This document shows positions 8,871-16,504 of a stretch of 64,000 nucleotides of DNA, one piece after another. Origin of the DNA: Methylobacterium sp. Leaf117 (lineage in GTDB: Bacteria; Pseudomonadota; Alphaproteobacteria; Rhizobiales; Beijerinckiaceae); contig NZ_LMNL01000037.1 in the NCBI RefSeq assembly GCF_001422985.1, positions 287,332 to 351,331 on the forward strand, given 5' to 3'. A program made the translations under genes and the position numbers. The notes beneath the pieces are model-generated. The model saw nothing but the letters and a program-made list of their open reading frames with translations, did not search any database and was not told where the DNA came from. How positions within the stretch are numbered: position 1 is the stretch's first letter; every line of letters starts with the position of its first letter.

Positions 8871-9218
8871 ATGTCCGTGAAATCGCTGACTCACCCGATT
8901 TCCGCTCGTACAATGCTTGCCCGCACGATGCTCGCTGCGGCGCTCGGGCTCGGCGGGACCGTTGGCCTCGCCGCGGTCGCCCAGGCCGCGCCCATCGCCC
9001 CTGCCCCTGCCTCTGCCGGGACGCTGGCGGGCGCCGCCGTCGAGACCGTCGCCTATGGCTGCGGCCCCGGTTTCATCCCGAATCGGTTCGGCGACTGCCG
9101 GCCGATGTACCGCCCCTACGGCTATTATCGTCCGCGTCCGTTCTACGGCCCCCGGCCGTTCTACGGACCGCGCTACGGATATCATCGCCCGCGCCCGCCG
9201 TTCGGGCCTTACTTCTAG
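8871..9218 (+). CDS. Small secreted GCG_CRPN-motif protein
   Basis: A 115-residue exported protein. A signal peptide with an AQAA cleavage region spans about residues 1-41. The mature part has GCGPGFIPNRFGDCRP, the GCG...CRPN-type motif common in small secreted proteins of Methylobacterium and Bradyrhizobium relatives, followed by a low-complexity tail of Tyr, Arg, Pro and Phe with a repeated RPFYGPR unit. The two cysteine positions could form a disulfide. Function is unknown; surface or periplasmic location is expected. Confidence 0.75.
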   Translation: MSVKSLTHPISARTMLARTMLAAALGLGGTVGLAAVAQAAPIAPAPASAGTLAGAAVETVAYGCGPGFIPNRFGDCRPMYRPYGYYRPRPFYGPRPFYGPRYGYHRPRPPFGPYF

Positions 9219-9343
9219 GATCGGTTCGAGGGGGCCGGGCCGCGTGCCGCATCCCGGCCCACGCGCTTGCCGGTCCCTTCGCTTCGGCCCCCGGCTGTGG
9301 CACGGGGAGGGGACGTCTCCGCCCCTTCGCAACCGGGAGTCCC

Positions 9344-11104
9344 ATGCGCGCCCTCCTCCTGCTCGTCCTGCTGGCGGGCGCCTTTCCGGGTCCCGCCGCG
9401 GCCCAGACGGTGCTGCCGACGATCGACGCGGCCAACACCCGCTACGCGGACCTCGACCGGATCAAAGCCGCCAATGTCGGCCGGCTTCAGGTCGCCTGGA
9501 CCTACTCCACCGGCATCCTGCGCGGCCACGAGGGTGCGCCCCTGGTGGTCGACGGGGTGATGTACGTCCACACCCCCTTTCCCAACACCGTCACGGCCCT
9601 GGACCTCGACCACGAGGGCCGCATTCTCTGGCGCTACGAACCGAAGCAGGACCCGGCGGTCTCGGCCCTGCTGTGCTGCGACACGGTCCACCGGGGCCTC
9701 GCCTACGCGGACGGCGCCCTCGTCCTGCAGCAGGCCGACACCACCCTGGTCTCCCTCGATGCGAAGACCGGCCGGGTGAACTGGTCGGTGAAGAACGGCG
9801 ACCCGGCCCGGGGCGAGACCAACACCGCCGCCGTGCTGCCGGTGAAGGGCAAGATCCTGGTCGGCCTCTCGGGCGGCGAGTTCGGGGTCCAGTGCCACGT
9901 CACCGCTTACGATGCGAAGTCCGGGGACCGGCTCTGGCGCGCCACCGCCACGGGCACCGACGAACAGATGCGGGTCGACCCCGAACGGACCACGTCGCTC
10001 GGCAAGCCCATCGGCCGCGATTCCTCCCTGAAGACCTGGGAAGGCGACCAGTGGAAGACCGGCGGCGGCTGCGCCTGGGGCTGGTTCGCCTACGATGCCG
10101 CCCTCGACCTCGTCTATTACGGCACCGGCAATCCCTCGACCTGGAACCCGGCGCAGCGCCCCGGCGACAACCGCTGGGCGACGTCGATCGTGGCGCGGAA
10201 TCCCGATACGGGCATCGCCCGCTGGCTCTACCAGATGACGCCCCACGACCAGTGGGACTATGACGGCGTCAACGAGATGATCCTGACCGACCAGGCATTC
10301 GGCGGCGCCACCCGCCCGCTCCTCACCCATTTCGACCGCAACGGCTTCGGCTACACCCTGGACCGCGCCACCGGCGAACTCCTGGTGGCGCAGAAATTCG
10401 ACCCCGCGGTGAACTGGGCGACGCAGATCGACCTCGACGCGGCCTCGCCGAGCTACGGGCGCCCGGTGCTCGATCCGCGCCATGCCCCCGAGGCCACCGG
10501 AGAGGACGAGACCACCACGGGCATCTGCCCCGGTGCCATCGGGGCCAAGAACCAGCAGCCGGCGGCCTACTCGCCCCGGACGCGGCTGTTCTACGTGCCG
10601 ACCAACCACATCTGCATGGATTACGAGCCGTTCCGGGTCTCCTACACCCCCGGCCTGCCCTATGTAGGCGCCACCGTGAGTCTGCACCCGGCCCCCGACG
10701 ATCCCCGCACCGGCACCCTCACCGCCTGGGACGGGGTCGCTGGGGCGATCCGCTGGACCATTCCCGAGCCGTTCTCGGTCTGGTCGGGCGTGCTCGCCAC
10801 CGCCGGGGATGTCGTGTTCTACGGAACCCTCGAGGGCTATCTCAAGGCCGTCGACGCGCGGGACGGCCGCGAACTCTACCGCTTCAAGACGCCGTCCGGC
10901 ATCGTCGGCAACGTCACCACCTACCTGCATAAGGGCCGGCAATACGTCGCCGTGCTCTCCGGAATCGGCGGCTGGGCCGGCATCGGACTGGCGGCCGGCC
11001 TCACCGATCCGAACGACGGCGCCGGCGCGGTCGGCGGCTACGCCGCGCTGTCGCGCTACACGGCGCTCGGCGGGCAGCTCACCGTGTTCGCCCTGCCGGA
11101 GTGA
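9344..11104 (+). CDS. PQQ-dependent alcohol dehydrogenase, lanthanide type (XoxF-like)
   Basis: A 586-residue periplasmic quinoprotein with a signal peptide ending AAAQ. It is an eight-bladed PQQ propeller of the methanol/ethanol dehydrogenase family. Seen directly: adjacent Cys111-Cys112, Glu179 in SGGEFG, Asn263 in GTGNPSTW, catalytic Asp305 and a second acidic residue Asp307 in HDQWDYDG. In calcium MxaF the second position is alanine; aspartate there marks lanthanide-binding XoxF and ExaF enzymes. GGGAG precedes the ATG. No cytochrome cL or XoxJ gene is adjacent, so electron transfer partners must be elsewhere. Substrate could be methanol, ethanol or formaldehyde. Confidence 0.88.
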   Translation: MRALLLLVLLAGAFPGPAAAQTVLPTIDAANTRYADLDRIKAANVGRLQVAWTYSTGILRGHEGAPLVVDGVMYVHTPFPNTVTALDLDHEGRILWRYEPKQDPAVSALLCCDTVHRGLAYADGALVLQQADTTLVSLDAKTGRVNWSVKNGDPARGETNTAAVLPVKGKILVGLSGGEFGVQCHVTAYDAKSGDRLWRATATGTDEQMRVDPERTTSLGKPIGRDSSLKTWEGDQWKTGGGCAWGWFAYDAALDLVYYGTGNPSTWNPAQRPGDNRWATSIVARNPDTGIARWLYQMTPHDQWDYDGVNEMILTDQAFGGATRPLLTHFDRNGFGYTLDRATGELLVAQKFDPAVNWATQIDLDAASPSYGRPVLDPRHAPEATGEDETTTGICPGAIGAKNQQPAAYSPRTRLFYVPTNHICMDYEPFRVSYTPGLPYVGATVSLHPAPDDPRTGTLTAWDGVAGAIRWTIPEPFSVWSGVLATAGDVVFYGTLEGYLKAVDARDGRELYRFKTPSGIVGNVTTYLHKGRQYVAVLSGIGGWAGIGLAAGLTDPNDGAGAVGGYAALSRYTALGGQLTVFALPE

Positions 11105-11389
11105 TTTTTTTCAGGGGTGTGATGGGATCGCAGAGGCGGTGCGCCGAACCGGAACCCCGCTTCCAGTCCTCGTCATGCCGGATCCGCGCAGCCAAGCCCA
11201 GGATCCGAATGACGCAAGGTGCCGGATGTTCACGCCTCCGCCGGCCCAGGATCGAACGCGTCCGGCGCAGCCGGCCGACGGCGTTCCCGCTGATCCAAGG
11301 AGCCGGCCGATCGGCACGGAGCCTCGTTCGAAGGCCGCGAAGGCGGCCCCCCCCTCGCCCCGTCACCCTGCCCCGTGCCGGGGCGCGGC

Positions 11390-11968
11390 TCAGCCCAGAT
11401 CCTCGTCCTCTTCGGCCGGGGCATAGACCGCCTCGCCGAGGCGCTTCAGCGGGCCGCCCGGGCCTGCGCGCTTCCACAGACGGGTGTTGAGGGCCGCCAC
11501 CGGGTCGTGGCCCGGAATCTCGAAGCCGAGGCCGGTGAGGCCCTGCCAGATCTCGCCGGCATGGAGAGGCCGGCCGGCCTCGTGCAGCAGGTTGACGGCC
11601 GCCGCGACGAGCGCGCGTCCGTGCCGGCGCGCCGCCACGAGATCGTCGCCGGCGCGTGCGGGCTCGACCGGCCCGGGACCCGAGATCGAGCCCGGCGCCA
11701 CGTCGTCTCCTGCAACGAAGTCGTCTTCTGCAACGAAGGCCTGCCCTGGCATGGAGGCCGGTTCCGCCGCGGCGGACGAGTGGCCCGGAGCAGCCCAGGC
11801 GCCGAGCGGAGGCGCCTGCGGTGCAGCGGCGGGCGCCGGACCGATCGGCCGCAGGCGCCGGCCGAGTTCGAGGTAGAGCTGGTGGTCGGCGATGGCGCGG
11901 TCGAGTTCGTCGCGGCGGCGGCGCAGATCCCCTAGGGCGGCTTCCGCTTCGGCTTCGGACAGAAACAT
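11390..11968 (-). CDS. Protein with coiled-coil N-terminus and HARE-HTH-like C-terminal domain
   Basis: A 192-residue protein of unknown role. The N-terminus (about 1-35) is a charged helix, EAEAALGDLRRRRDELDRAI. A variable Ala/Pro-rich linker follows, with a short ED/GDD repeat near 80-90. Residues about 120-185 (AAVNLLHEAGRPLHAGEIWQ ... RLGEAVYAP) look like a HARE-HTH winged helix, a domain found in RNA polymerase delta subunit, ASXL and restriction-linked proteins. It lies directly downstream of repA on the same strand, with a motif-rich spacer between them. Regulation of replication or transcription is possible but unproven. Confidence 0.6.
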   Translation of the reverse strand: MFLSEAEAEAALGDLRRRRDELDRAIADHQLYLELGRRLRPIGPAPAAAPQAPPLGAWAAPGHSSAAAEPASMPGQAFVAEDDFVAGDDVAPGSISGPGPVEPARAGDDLVAARRHGRALVAAAVNLLHEAGRPLHAGEIWQGLTGLGFEIPGHDPVAALNTRLWKRAGPGGPLKRLGEAVYAPAEEDEDLG

Positions 11969-11977
11969 CGGATCCCC

Positions 11978-12094
11978 TTGGAATATTCCGTGTGTTGCCG
12001 CGGCAACTCCGTATTCCAGATCCTATTCCCTATGGCAGGCCGCGTCGCAAGTCCTCTTCTGCCGTATATTCCTTCTGTAAAGAGGGAATACGGA
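11978..12094. promoter_or_regulatory. Cluster of GGAATA/TATTCC motifs and palindromes upstream of the HARE-HTH gene
   Basis: Between repA and the HARE-HTH gene lie a perfect palindrome GGAATATTCC (11980-11989), a perfect palindrome TTGCCGCGGCAA (11995-12006), further TATTCC words at about 12012 and 12024, and an imperfect hairpin, CCGTATATTCC facing GGGAATACGG (12062-12092). The arrangement suggests several sites for one DNA-binding protein. The hairpin could also terminate repA antisense or readthrough transcription. Confidence 0.35.
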
Positions 12095-12095
12095 C

Positions 12096-13235
12096 TTAGC
12101 CCGTCGCTGCGGCTCTGCTTGCCGGCTTGGCACCGCGCGGCAGCTTCGTCCCGCGCGGCGGGATCAGAAGGGCGCTCGGGTCGGCGGGCTGGAGCAGCAT
12201 GCCGGTGTCGTCGAGGCGGATCGGCAGCTTCGGAAACACCTCCTGCAGATGGGCGAGATCCGCCTTGAAGGCCTGCCGGAAGCTGCGGATGCTGGCGTTG
12301 TCGGCGCCGAACTGCCTGTGCAGGTTGTCCCAGGTGAGGCGTAAGGGGCGCTGCAGGGCGCGCAGGCGGTAGCCGACCCAGAACAGCAGGTCGAGTTTGC
12401 GCGCCGAGCCCGAGAAGGCCCGGGCCGCGCGGATGTCCACCGGCAGGGCGTGCTGGATCAGGTTGTCGTAGAAATCCTGGTGGAACTGCACGCTCTTCTG
12501 CCAGACAACTCCGTCGGCCCCCTGGGGCAGCCAGAGGTCGAGCTGGCGGAAGGGCGGCACGTTGAGGGTGCTGGCGCTGCCCGCCCCGTCCCAGAGGCCG
12601 ATCTGCAGGGTGCAGGCGGCCAGCCGCGCGAGCTGCTCCTTGAACTGCCGGATGGTGCCACGTTCGCCGCCGGTGACGGCGAATCCCATCTCCTTCATGA
12701 AGCCCGACAGGCTGTCGGCCACCGCGATGGTCGGGCTGCGTTGGCGCACCGCCTCGGTGCAGAGGTGCAGCAGCACGAGGCGGGCCTTGGGGCCGTAGGG
12801 CAGGCCCTGGAACTCCATCTCGCCGGTGGCCGGGTTCTTGAGGCGCCCCGCCAGCAGGCTCAGGGAATTCCGTCCGTACTCACGGAAGAACTCGCGGGCG
12901 TCACCGGGGTCGCGATAGGGCAGGCCGCACAGGGCCAGCACCGAGTGGATGTGCTGCAGGTTCTCCGGGCCGGTTGGCTCAGTCTCGATCACCTCCCGAA
13001 TGGCATCGCGGCGGCGCTGGTCGCGGCCCATGGCCTGGCGTCGCCCGGCCACGGCTCCGCGCGCGGCAACCTCCGCATCCCGGGCCCGCTGCCGGTGCAG
13101 GATGGTCTCCGCGATCGTGGCGAACAGGAAGCTGCCGCGCGCCGCCTCGACCTCGGCGAGGAGGTCGGCGTCGCGGATGCCCGCCAATGTGTCCTCGATC
13201 CCCAACAGACCCCGCCCCGATCGATCCTGGCCCAT
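12096..13235 (-). CDS. repA: Plasmid-type replication initiator RepA
   Basis: A 379-residue protein matching the plasmid-encoded RepA family (PF04796). The conserved core begins near residue 95 (HSVLALCGLPYRDP, FFREYGRNSLSLLAG) and includes LPYGPKARLVLLHLCTEAVR, SLSGFMKEMGF, TGGERGTIRQFKEQLARL and LDLLFWVGYRLRALQRPL. Such proteins bind iterons and load the replication machinery in theta-replicating plasmids. ATG at 13235 is the first good start; the frame stays open upstream. The start faces a 22-bp-spaced iteron array at 13402-13583, as expected for autoregulation. G+C and codon use look like the neighbours, so it is not a recent arrival. Whether it still fires is unknown. Confidence 0.82.
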   Translation of the reverse strand: MGQDRSGRGLLGIEDTLAGIRDADLLAEVEAARGSFLFATIAETILHRQRARDAEVAARGAVAGRRQAMGRDQRRRDAIREVIETEPTGPENLQHIHSVLALCGLPYRDPGDAREFFREYGRNSLSLLAGRLKNPATGEMEFQGLPYGPKARLVLLHLCTEAVRQRSPTIAVADSLSGFMKEMGFAVTGGERGTIRQFKEQLARLAACTLQIGLWDGAGSASTLNVPPFRQLDLWLPQGADGVVWQKSVQFHQDFYDNLIQHALPVDIRAARAFSGSARKLDLLFWVGYRLRALQRPLRLTWDNLHRQFGADNASIRSFRQAFKADLAHLQEVFPKLPIRLDDTGMLLQPADPSALLIPPRGTKLPRGAKPASRAAATG

Positions 13236-13401
13236 GATCCCGACAGTGAGTCCCGGACCGCGATGCGCCGACCATGCCCGATTCCCCGCGGCGGAGTCTC
13301 GGCGGCAAGCGCCGCAAGTGGGAATCATCCCGGCTATCCACCGTCCGGAACGGGAAAAATTGCCGTCGATCCGCAGGCCGCATCCGGCGCGCAGACGCTG
13401 A

Positions 13402-13583
13402 CGCAGAGTTCGATACGGGACCGGATTCGGCACAATCCCCAGAGTTCACCGGCGGGAGGCCTTATCCACGCCGAACCCGATACGGGTTCACGCAGACTCG
13501 GATACGCACGACCCGGATTCTACCGCCGAATCCGATACGCCGGCACGCAGAGTTCGATACGAACCTGCGCAGAGTTCGATACG
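13402..13583. repeat. Iteron array, six copies, next to repA
   Basis: Six copies of a 16-bp direct repeat, consensus CGCMGARYYCGATACG: starts at 13402, 13469, 13491, 13524, 13546 and 13568. Copies 1, 5 and 6 are identical (CGCAGAGTTCGATACG). The spacings are 67, 22, 33, 22 and 22 bp, close to multiples of 11, so all copies face nearly the same side of the helix. Position upstream of repA and this phasing are the classic layout of an iteron-controlled replication origin. Confidence 0.85.
13462..13470 (+). promoter_or_regulatory. DnaA-box match in the iteron region
   Basis: TTATCCACG matches the DnaA consensus TTATCCACA at eight of nine positions. It lies between iteron 1 and iteron 2, overlapping the latter by two bases. 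Plasmid origins of this type often carry such boxes beside the iterons. Confidence 0.5.
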
Positions 13584-13830
13584 CGAACCACCCATAAGTC
13601 CTGAGTCGGGCAGGGTTTTTCGGCCCTCCATATAACTCTCAGAAATGACTCTCTGAGAATCTCTTACTGATACCTTTCCTAAGGGTCGAGATGCCCGTTC
13701 GGAAGAACGAACACGCGCCCGGCCAAGGCTTTTTCAAGGGAATTTGGGGAAGACAACACCGCTTCTCCCGCCACCATCCCCAGCCTCACCGGTTGGCCCG
13801 CAATCCGCTACAGGGGTTGGACCGACACCG
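13584..13830. other. AT-richer flank of the iteron array, candidate unwinding region
   Basis: No gene is seen. The segment from about 13610 to 13680 is markedly richer in A+T than the surroundings and has a repeated ACTCTC(T)GAGA word (about 13634-13660). A short inverted repeat GTTCG...CGAAC lies near 13697-13711. Next to iterons, this is where strand opening would be expected. It also holds the promoter region of mazG. Confidence 0.35.
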
Positions 13831-14673
13831 ATGGGCGGAGAAGACGTGGTGAAGATCGAGGATCTGCTGGCCCTGATGGCGACCTTGCGCAACCCGGAGG
13901 TCGGCTGTGCCTGGGACGTGGCCCAGGATTTTGCCAGCATCGCCCCCTACACCGTGGAGGAGGCCTACGAGGTCGTCGACGCCATCGCGCGGGGCGACAC
14001 GGACGACCTGCGCGACGAGCTCGGCGACCTGCTGCTCCAGGTGGTCTTCCACGCCCGCATTGCCGAGGAGACCGGGCTGTTCGCCTTCCCGGACGTGGTT
14101 CGGGCGGTGGTGGAGAAGATGGTCCGGCGCCACCCGCACGTATTCGCGCCGGACGGAACTCTGCTGCCGAAGGGCTCGCCCCGGCGCGATCCAGGGGCGG
14201 TGGCGCGGCAATGGGAGGCGATCAAGGCCGAAGAGCGCCGGGCCAAGCCTCCGCAGGAGACGGGCCCGCTCGCCGGCATTCCGCTGCCCCTCCCCGCCCT
14301 GACCCGCGCCCACAAGCTCTCCGCCAAGGCGGCGACCTACGGCTTCGACTGGAGCGATCCGGCCCAGGTGGTGCTGAAAGTGCGCGAGGAGATCGACGAG
14401 GTCGCCGACGCCATGGTCCACGGCACCCGGGCGGCGGTGGCGGAGGAACTCGGCGACTTGCTGTTCTCGGTCGCCAACCTCGCCCGCCACCTCGGAATCG
14501 ACCCGGAATATTCCTTACGAGAAGGGAATATGAAATTCGCGCGCCGCTTCACCGCCATGGCGGCGATCCTGGAGGCTCAAGGCTCGGGCCTCTCCGACTG
14601 CGATCTCGACGCGATGGAGGCGGCCTGGCGGGCGGTCAAGATGTTGGAGGTCAAGATGTCGGAGACGGGCTGA
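13831..14673 (+). CDS. mazG: Nucleoside triphosphate pyrophosphohydrolase MazG
   Basis: A 280-residue all-alpha pyrophosphohydrolase with two tandem MazG domains. The first has PYTVEEAYEVVDAI and DELGDLLLQVVFHARIA (about residues 40-80), giving the EExxE and ExxD metal ligands; the second has VREEIDEVADAM and EELGDLLFSVANLARHL (about 185-230). MazG hydrolyses NTPs and dNTPs to the monophosphate and helps clear damaged nucleotides and lower ppGpp signals. Start ATG 13831 is chosen; GTG 13846, with GGAG upstream, is an alternative. The 3' end overlaps the convergent DoxX-like gene by 23 bases. Confidence 0.93.
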   Translation: MGGEDVVKIEDLLALMATLRNPEVGCAWDVAQDFASIAPYTVEEAYEVVDAIARGDTDDLRDELGDLLLQVVFHARIAEETGLFAFPDVVRAVVEKMVRRHPHVFAPDGTLLPKGSPRRDPGAVARQWEAIKAEERRAKPPQETGPLAGIPLPLPALTRAHKLSAKAATYGFDWSDPAQVVLKVREEIDEVADAMVHGTRAAVAEELGDLLFSVANLARHLGIDPEYSLREGNMKFARRFTAMAAILEAQGSGLSDCDLDAMEAAWRAVKMLEVKMSETG

Positions 14674-15070
14674 CCGAGGATTGGCGGAACGGCCAGTCGA
14701 TGACTCTGCCGGCATAGAGCGCCCACCAGACGAAGACCGGCTGAAACGCCAGCCGGGGGCCGTGATACCACCAGCTGTCGGGCAGGCCCGGCACGACGAT
14801 GCCCTCCAGCGCATGCTTGAGGTTGGCCGGGAAGACGCAGACGGCGTAGAGGGCCAGCCCGATCGCGGCCCAGCGCCGGGTCGGCGGATAGGCGAGGCCG
14901 AGCACCCCGGCGAGTTCGCACAGGCCGGTGACGATCACGGTGAGCCGAGGCTCCGGCACCCAAGCCGGCATGATCGGCAGGAACGCGTCGGGGGCGGCGA
15001 GGTGGACCACGCCGATGAAGCCATAGGCCGCCATCAGCGGCAGGCGCCACCACAGCCGGGACGCCGTCAC
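14651..15070 (-). CDS. DoxX-like small membrane protein
   Basis: A 139-residue protein with four predicted membrane segments, in the DoxX/DoxD-like superfamily (AAYGFIGVVHLAAPD, VTGLCELAGVLGLAYPPTRRWAAIGLALYAVCVFPANLKH). The role of this branch is unknown. The GTG start at 15070 overlaps the stop of the aminotransferase gene as GTGA, so it is the last coupled gene of the pabB-pabA-pabC operon. Its 3' end runs 23 bases into the convergent mazG gene. Confidence 0.7.
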   Translation of the reverse strand: MTASRLWWRLPLMAAYGFIGVVHLAAPDAFLPIMPAWVPEPRLTVIVTGLCELAGVLGLAYPPTRRWAAIGLALYAVCVFPANLKHALEGIVVPGLPDSWWYHGPRLAFQPVFVWWALYAGRVIDWPFRQSSVSPSPTS

Positions 15071-15897
15071 GGGGTGAAGTCCCCGCGCAGGTCGTCGACC
15101 AGGGCCGTCACCAGCGGGTGACCCGCGCTGGCGAAGGCGGTGGCGTCGATGGCCGTCACGGGGGCGAGACCGCGCAGGGAATTGGTGAGGAACACCGCCT
15201 CGGCGGCGTGCAGGGCGTCGAGGTCGAAACTCCGTTCGGCGGTGGGCAGGCCGAGGCGTTGTGCCCGCGACAGAATCTCGGCCCTCAGGATGCCGGGCAG
15301 GACGCCGTCCGAGAGAGGCGGGGTGACGAGAGTGGCGTCGAGCACCGCGAACAGGTTGGCGGTGCCCGCGCAGGCGACGCGCCCTTGCGTGTTGCGGAAC
15401 AGGGCCTCGTCGAAGCCCGCCGCCCGCGCCGCGCCCGCCGCCAGCACCGCGTCGAGATAGCCGAGCGTCTTCAGGCTCGCGGCCGGCGAGGTCTCGTTGC
15501 GGCGAATGCCCGTCGCGTGGAGGGTCAGCGGCGCGAAGGCGAGGGCGTCTCCCACCGGGGCGGCGCTCGCCCACAGCACCGGCCGGGGTTCGACCGGGGG
15601 GCTGAGCCCACGCGGGCCGGAGCCGCGGGTCACGGTGGTGCGGATCGCCGCCAGGGGGTGGACCCGCCCCATTTCCGCCGCGAGCGAAATCATCGCTGCC
15701 GCGATGTGTGCGGGCGCCACGGGAAAGCCCAGCGTCGCCGTCGCGGCGGCGAGGCGGGCCACGTGCGCGGCCTCGAACAGGATGCGGCCGCTCCGGGCCA
15801 GCGCCGTGTCGAACACCCCGTCTCCGAGGGTCAGGCCCCGGTCGGCGAGGTCGAAGGACACCGGCCCCTCGGTGAGTCGTCCGTCAAACCACAGCAT
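15067..15897 (-). CDS. pabC: Aminotransferase class IV, probable 4-amino-4-deoxychorismate lyase (PabC)
   Basis: A 276-residue PLP enzyme of fold type IV. Seen are FDLADRGLTLGDGVFDT near the start, ETSPAASLKTLGYLDAVLAA with the likely PLP lysine, EALFRNTQGRVACAGTANLFAV, and DGVLPGILRAEIL. These fit both ADC lyase and branched-chain aminotransferase, but coupling to pabB and pabA favours ADC lyase, which splits aminodeoxychorismate into p-aminobenzoate and pyruvate. ATG 15897 lies 14 bases inside the end of pabA; the open frame extends further up but within pabA. Confidence 0.82.
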   Translation of the reverse strand: MLWFDGRLTEGPVSFDLADRGLTLGDGVFDTALARSGRILFEAAHVARLAAATATLGFPVAPAHIAAAMISLAAEMGRVHPLAAIRTTVTRGSGPRGLSPPVEPRPVLWASAAPVGDALAFAPLTLHATGIRRNETSPAASLKTLGYLDAVLAAGAARAAGFDEALFRNTQGRVACAGTANLFAVLDATLVTPPLSDGVLPGILRAEILSRAQRLGLPTAERSFDLDALHAAEAVFLTNSLRGLAPVTAIDATAFASAGHPLVTALVDDLRGDFTP

Positions 15898-16504
15898 CGG
15901 TCGCAGCCGGCAGATCCCGGGTCGCGCGCCAATCCCGGGCGAGGCGCAGGAAATTGGCGAAGACGGCATGGCCGTTCTCGGTCAGCACCGATTCCGGATG
16001 GAACTGCACGCCCCAGGTCGGGTGGGTCCGGTGCGACAGGGCCATCACCTCCCCTTCGGTCGAGACCGCATCGATGCTGAGCCGGTCGGCCATGCCGGGC
16101 TCCGGCGCCACGATCAGCGAGTGATAGCGCCCGACCTGCATCGGGTCGGGCAGCCCGGTGAACAGACCGGCCCCGTCGTGGCGGATCGGCGTGGCCTGCC
16201 CGTGCAGGGGGCGCCCGGCGCGCGCCACCCGGCCGCCGAAAGCCGCCCCGATGGCCTGGTGGCCGAGGCAGACGCCGAGCAGCGGCACCGCCCCGGAGAG
16301 TTCACGGATGGCGGGCAGCGAGATGCCCGCCTCCGCCGGCGTGCAGGGACCGGGCGAAATCACGATCGCGGCGGGGTCGAGGGCACGGATGCCGGCGACG
16401 TCGAGGGCGTCGTTGCGCGCCACCCGCACGGTTTCACCCAGTTCCTCGAAGTAGCGCACCACGTTGAAGACGAAGCTGTCGTAATTGTCGATGACGAGGA
16501 TCAC
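15884..16504 (-). CDS. pabA: Aminodeoxychorismate synthase glutamine amidotransferase subunit (PabA)
   Basis: A 206-residue class I amidotransferase. It begins with GTG and reads VILVIDNYDSFVFNVVRYF. The catalytic cysteine is in GVCLGHQAIG, and the His-Glu pair is in WGVQFHPES. It supplies ammonia from glutamine to PabB; in some bacteria the same subunit also serves TrpE. The GTG overlaps the TGA of pabB as GTGA, so synthesis of the two subunits is coupled. No second trp gene is nearby, which supports the folate role. Confidence 0.9.
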   Translation of the reverse strand: MILVIDNYDSFVFNVVRYFEELGETVRVARNDALDVAGIRALDPAAIVISPGPCTPAEAGISLPAIRELSGAVPLLGVCLGHQAIGAAFGGRVARAGRPLHGQATPIRHDGAGLFTGLPDPMQVGRYHSLIVAPEPGMADRLSIDAVSTEGEVMALSHRTHPTWGVQFHPESVLTENGHAVFANFLRLARDWRATRDLPAATDAVV

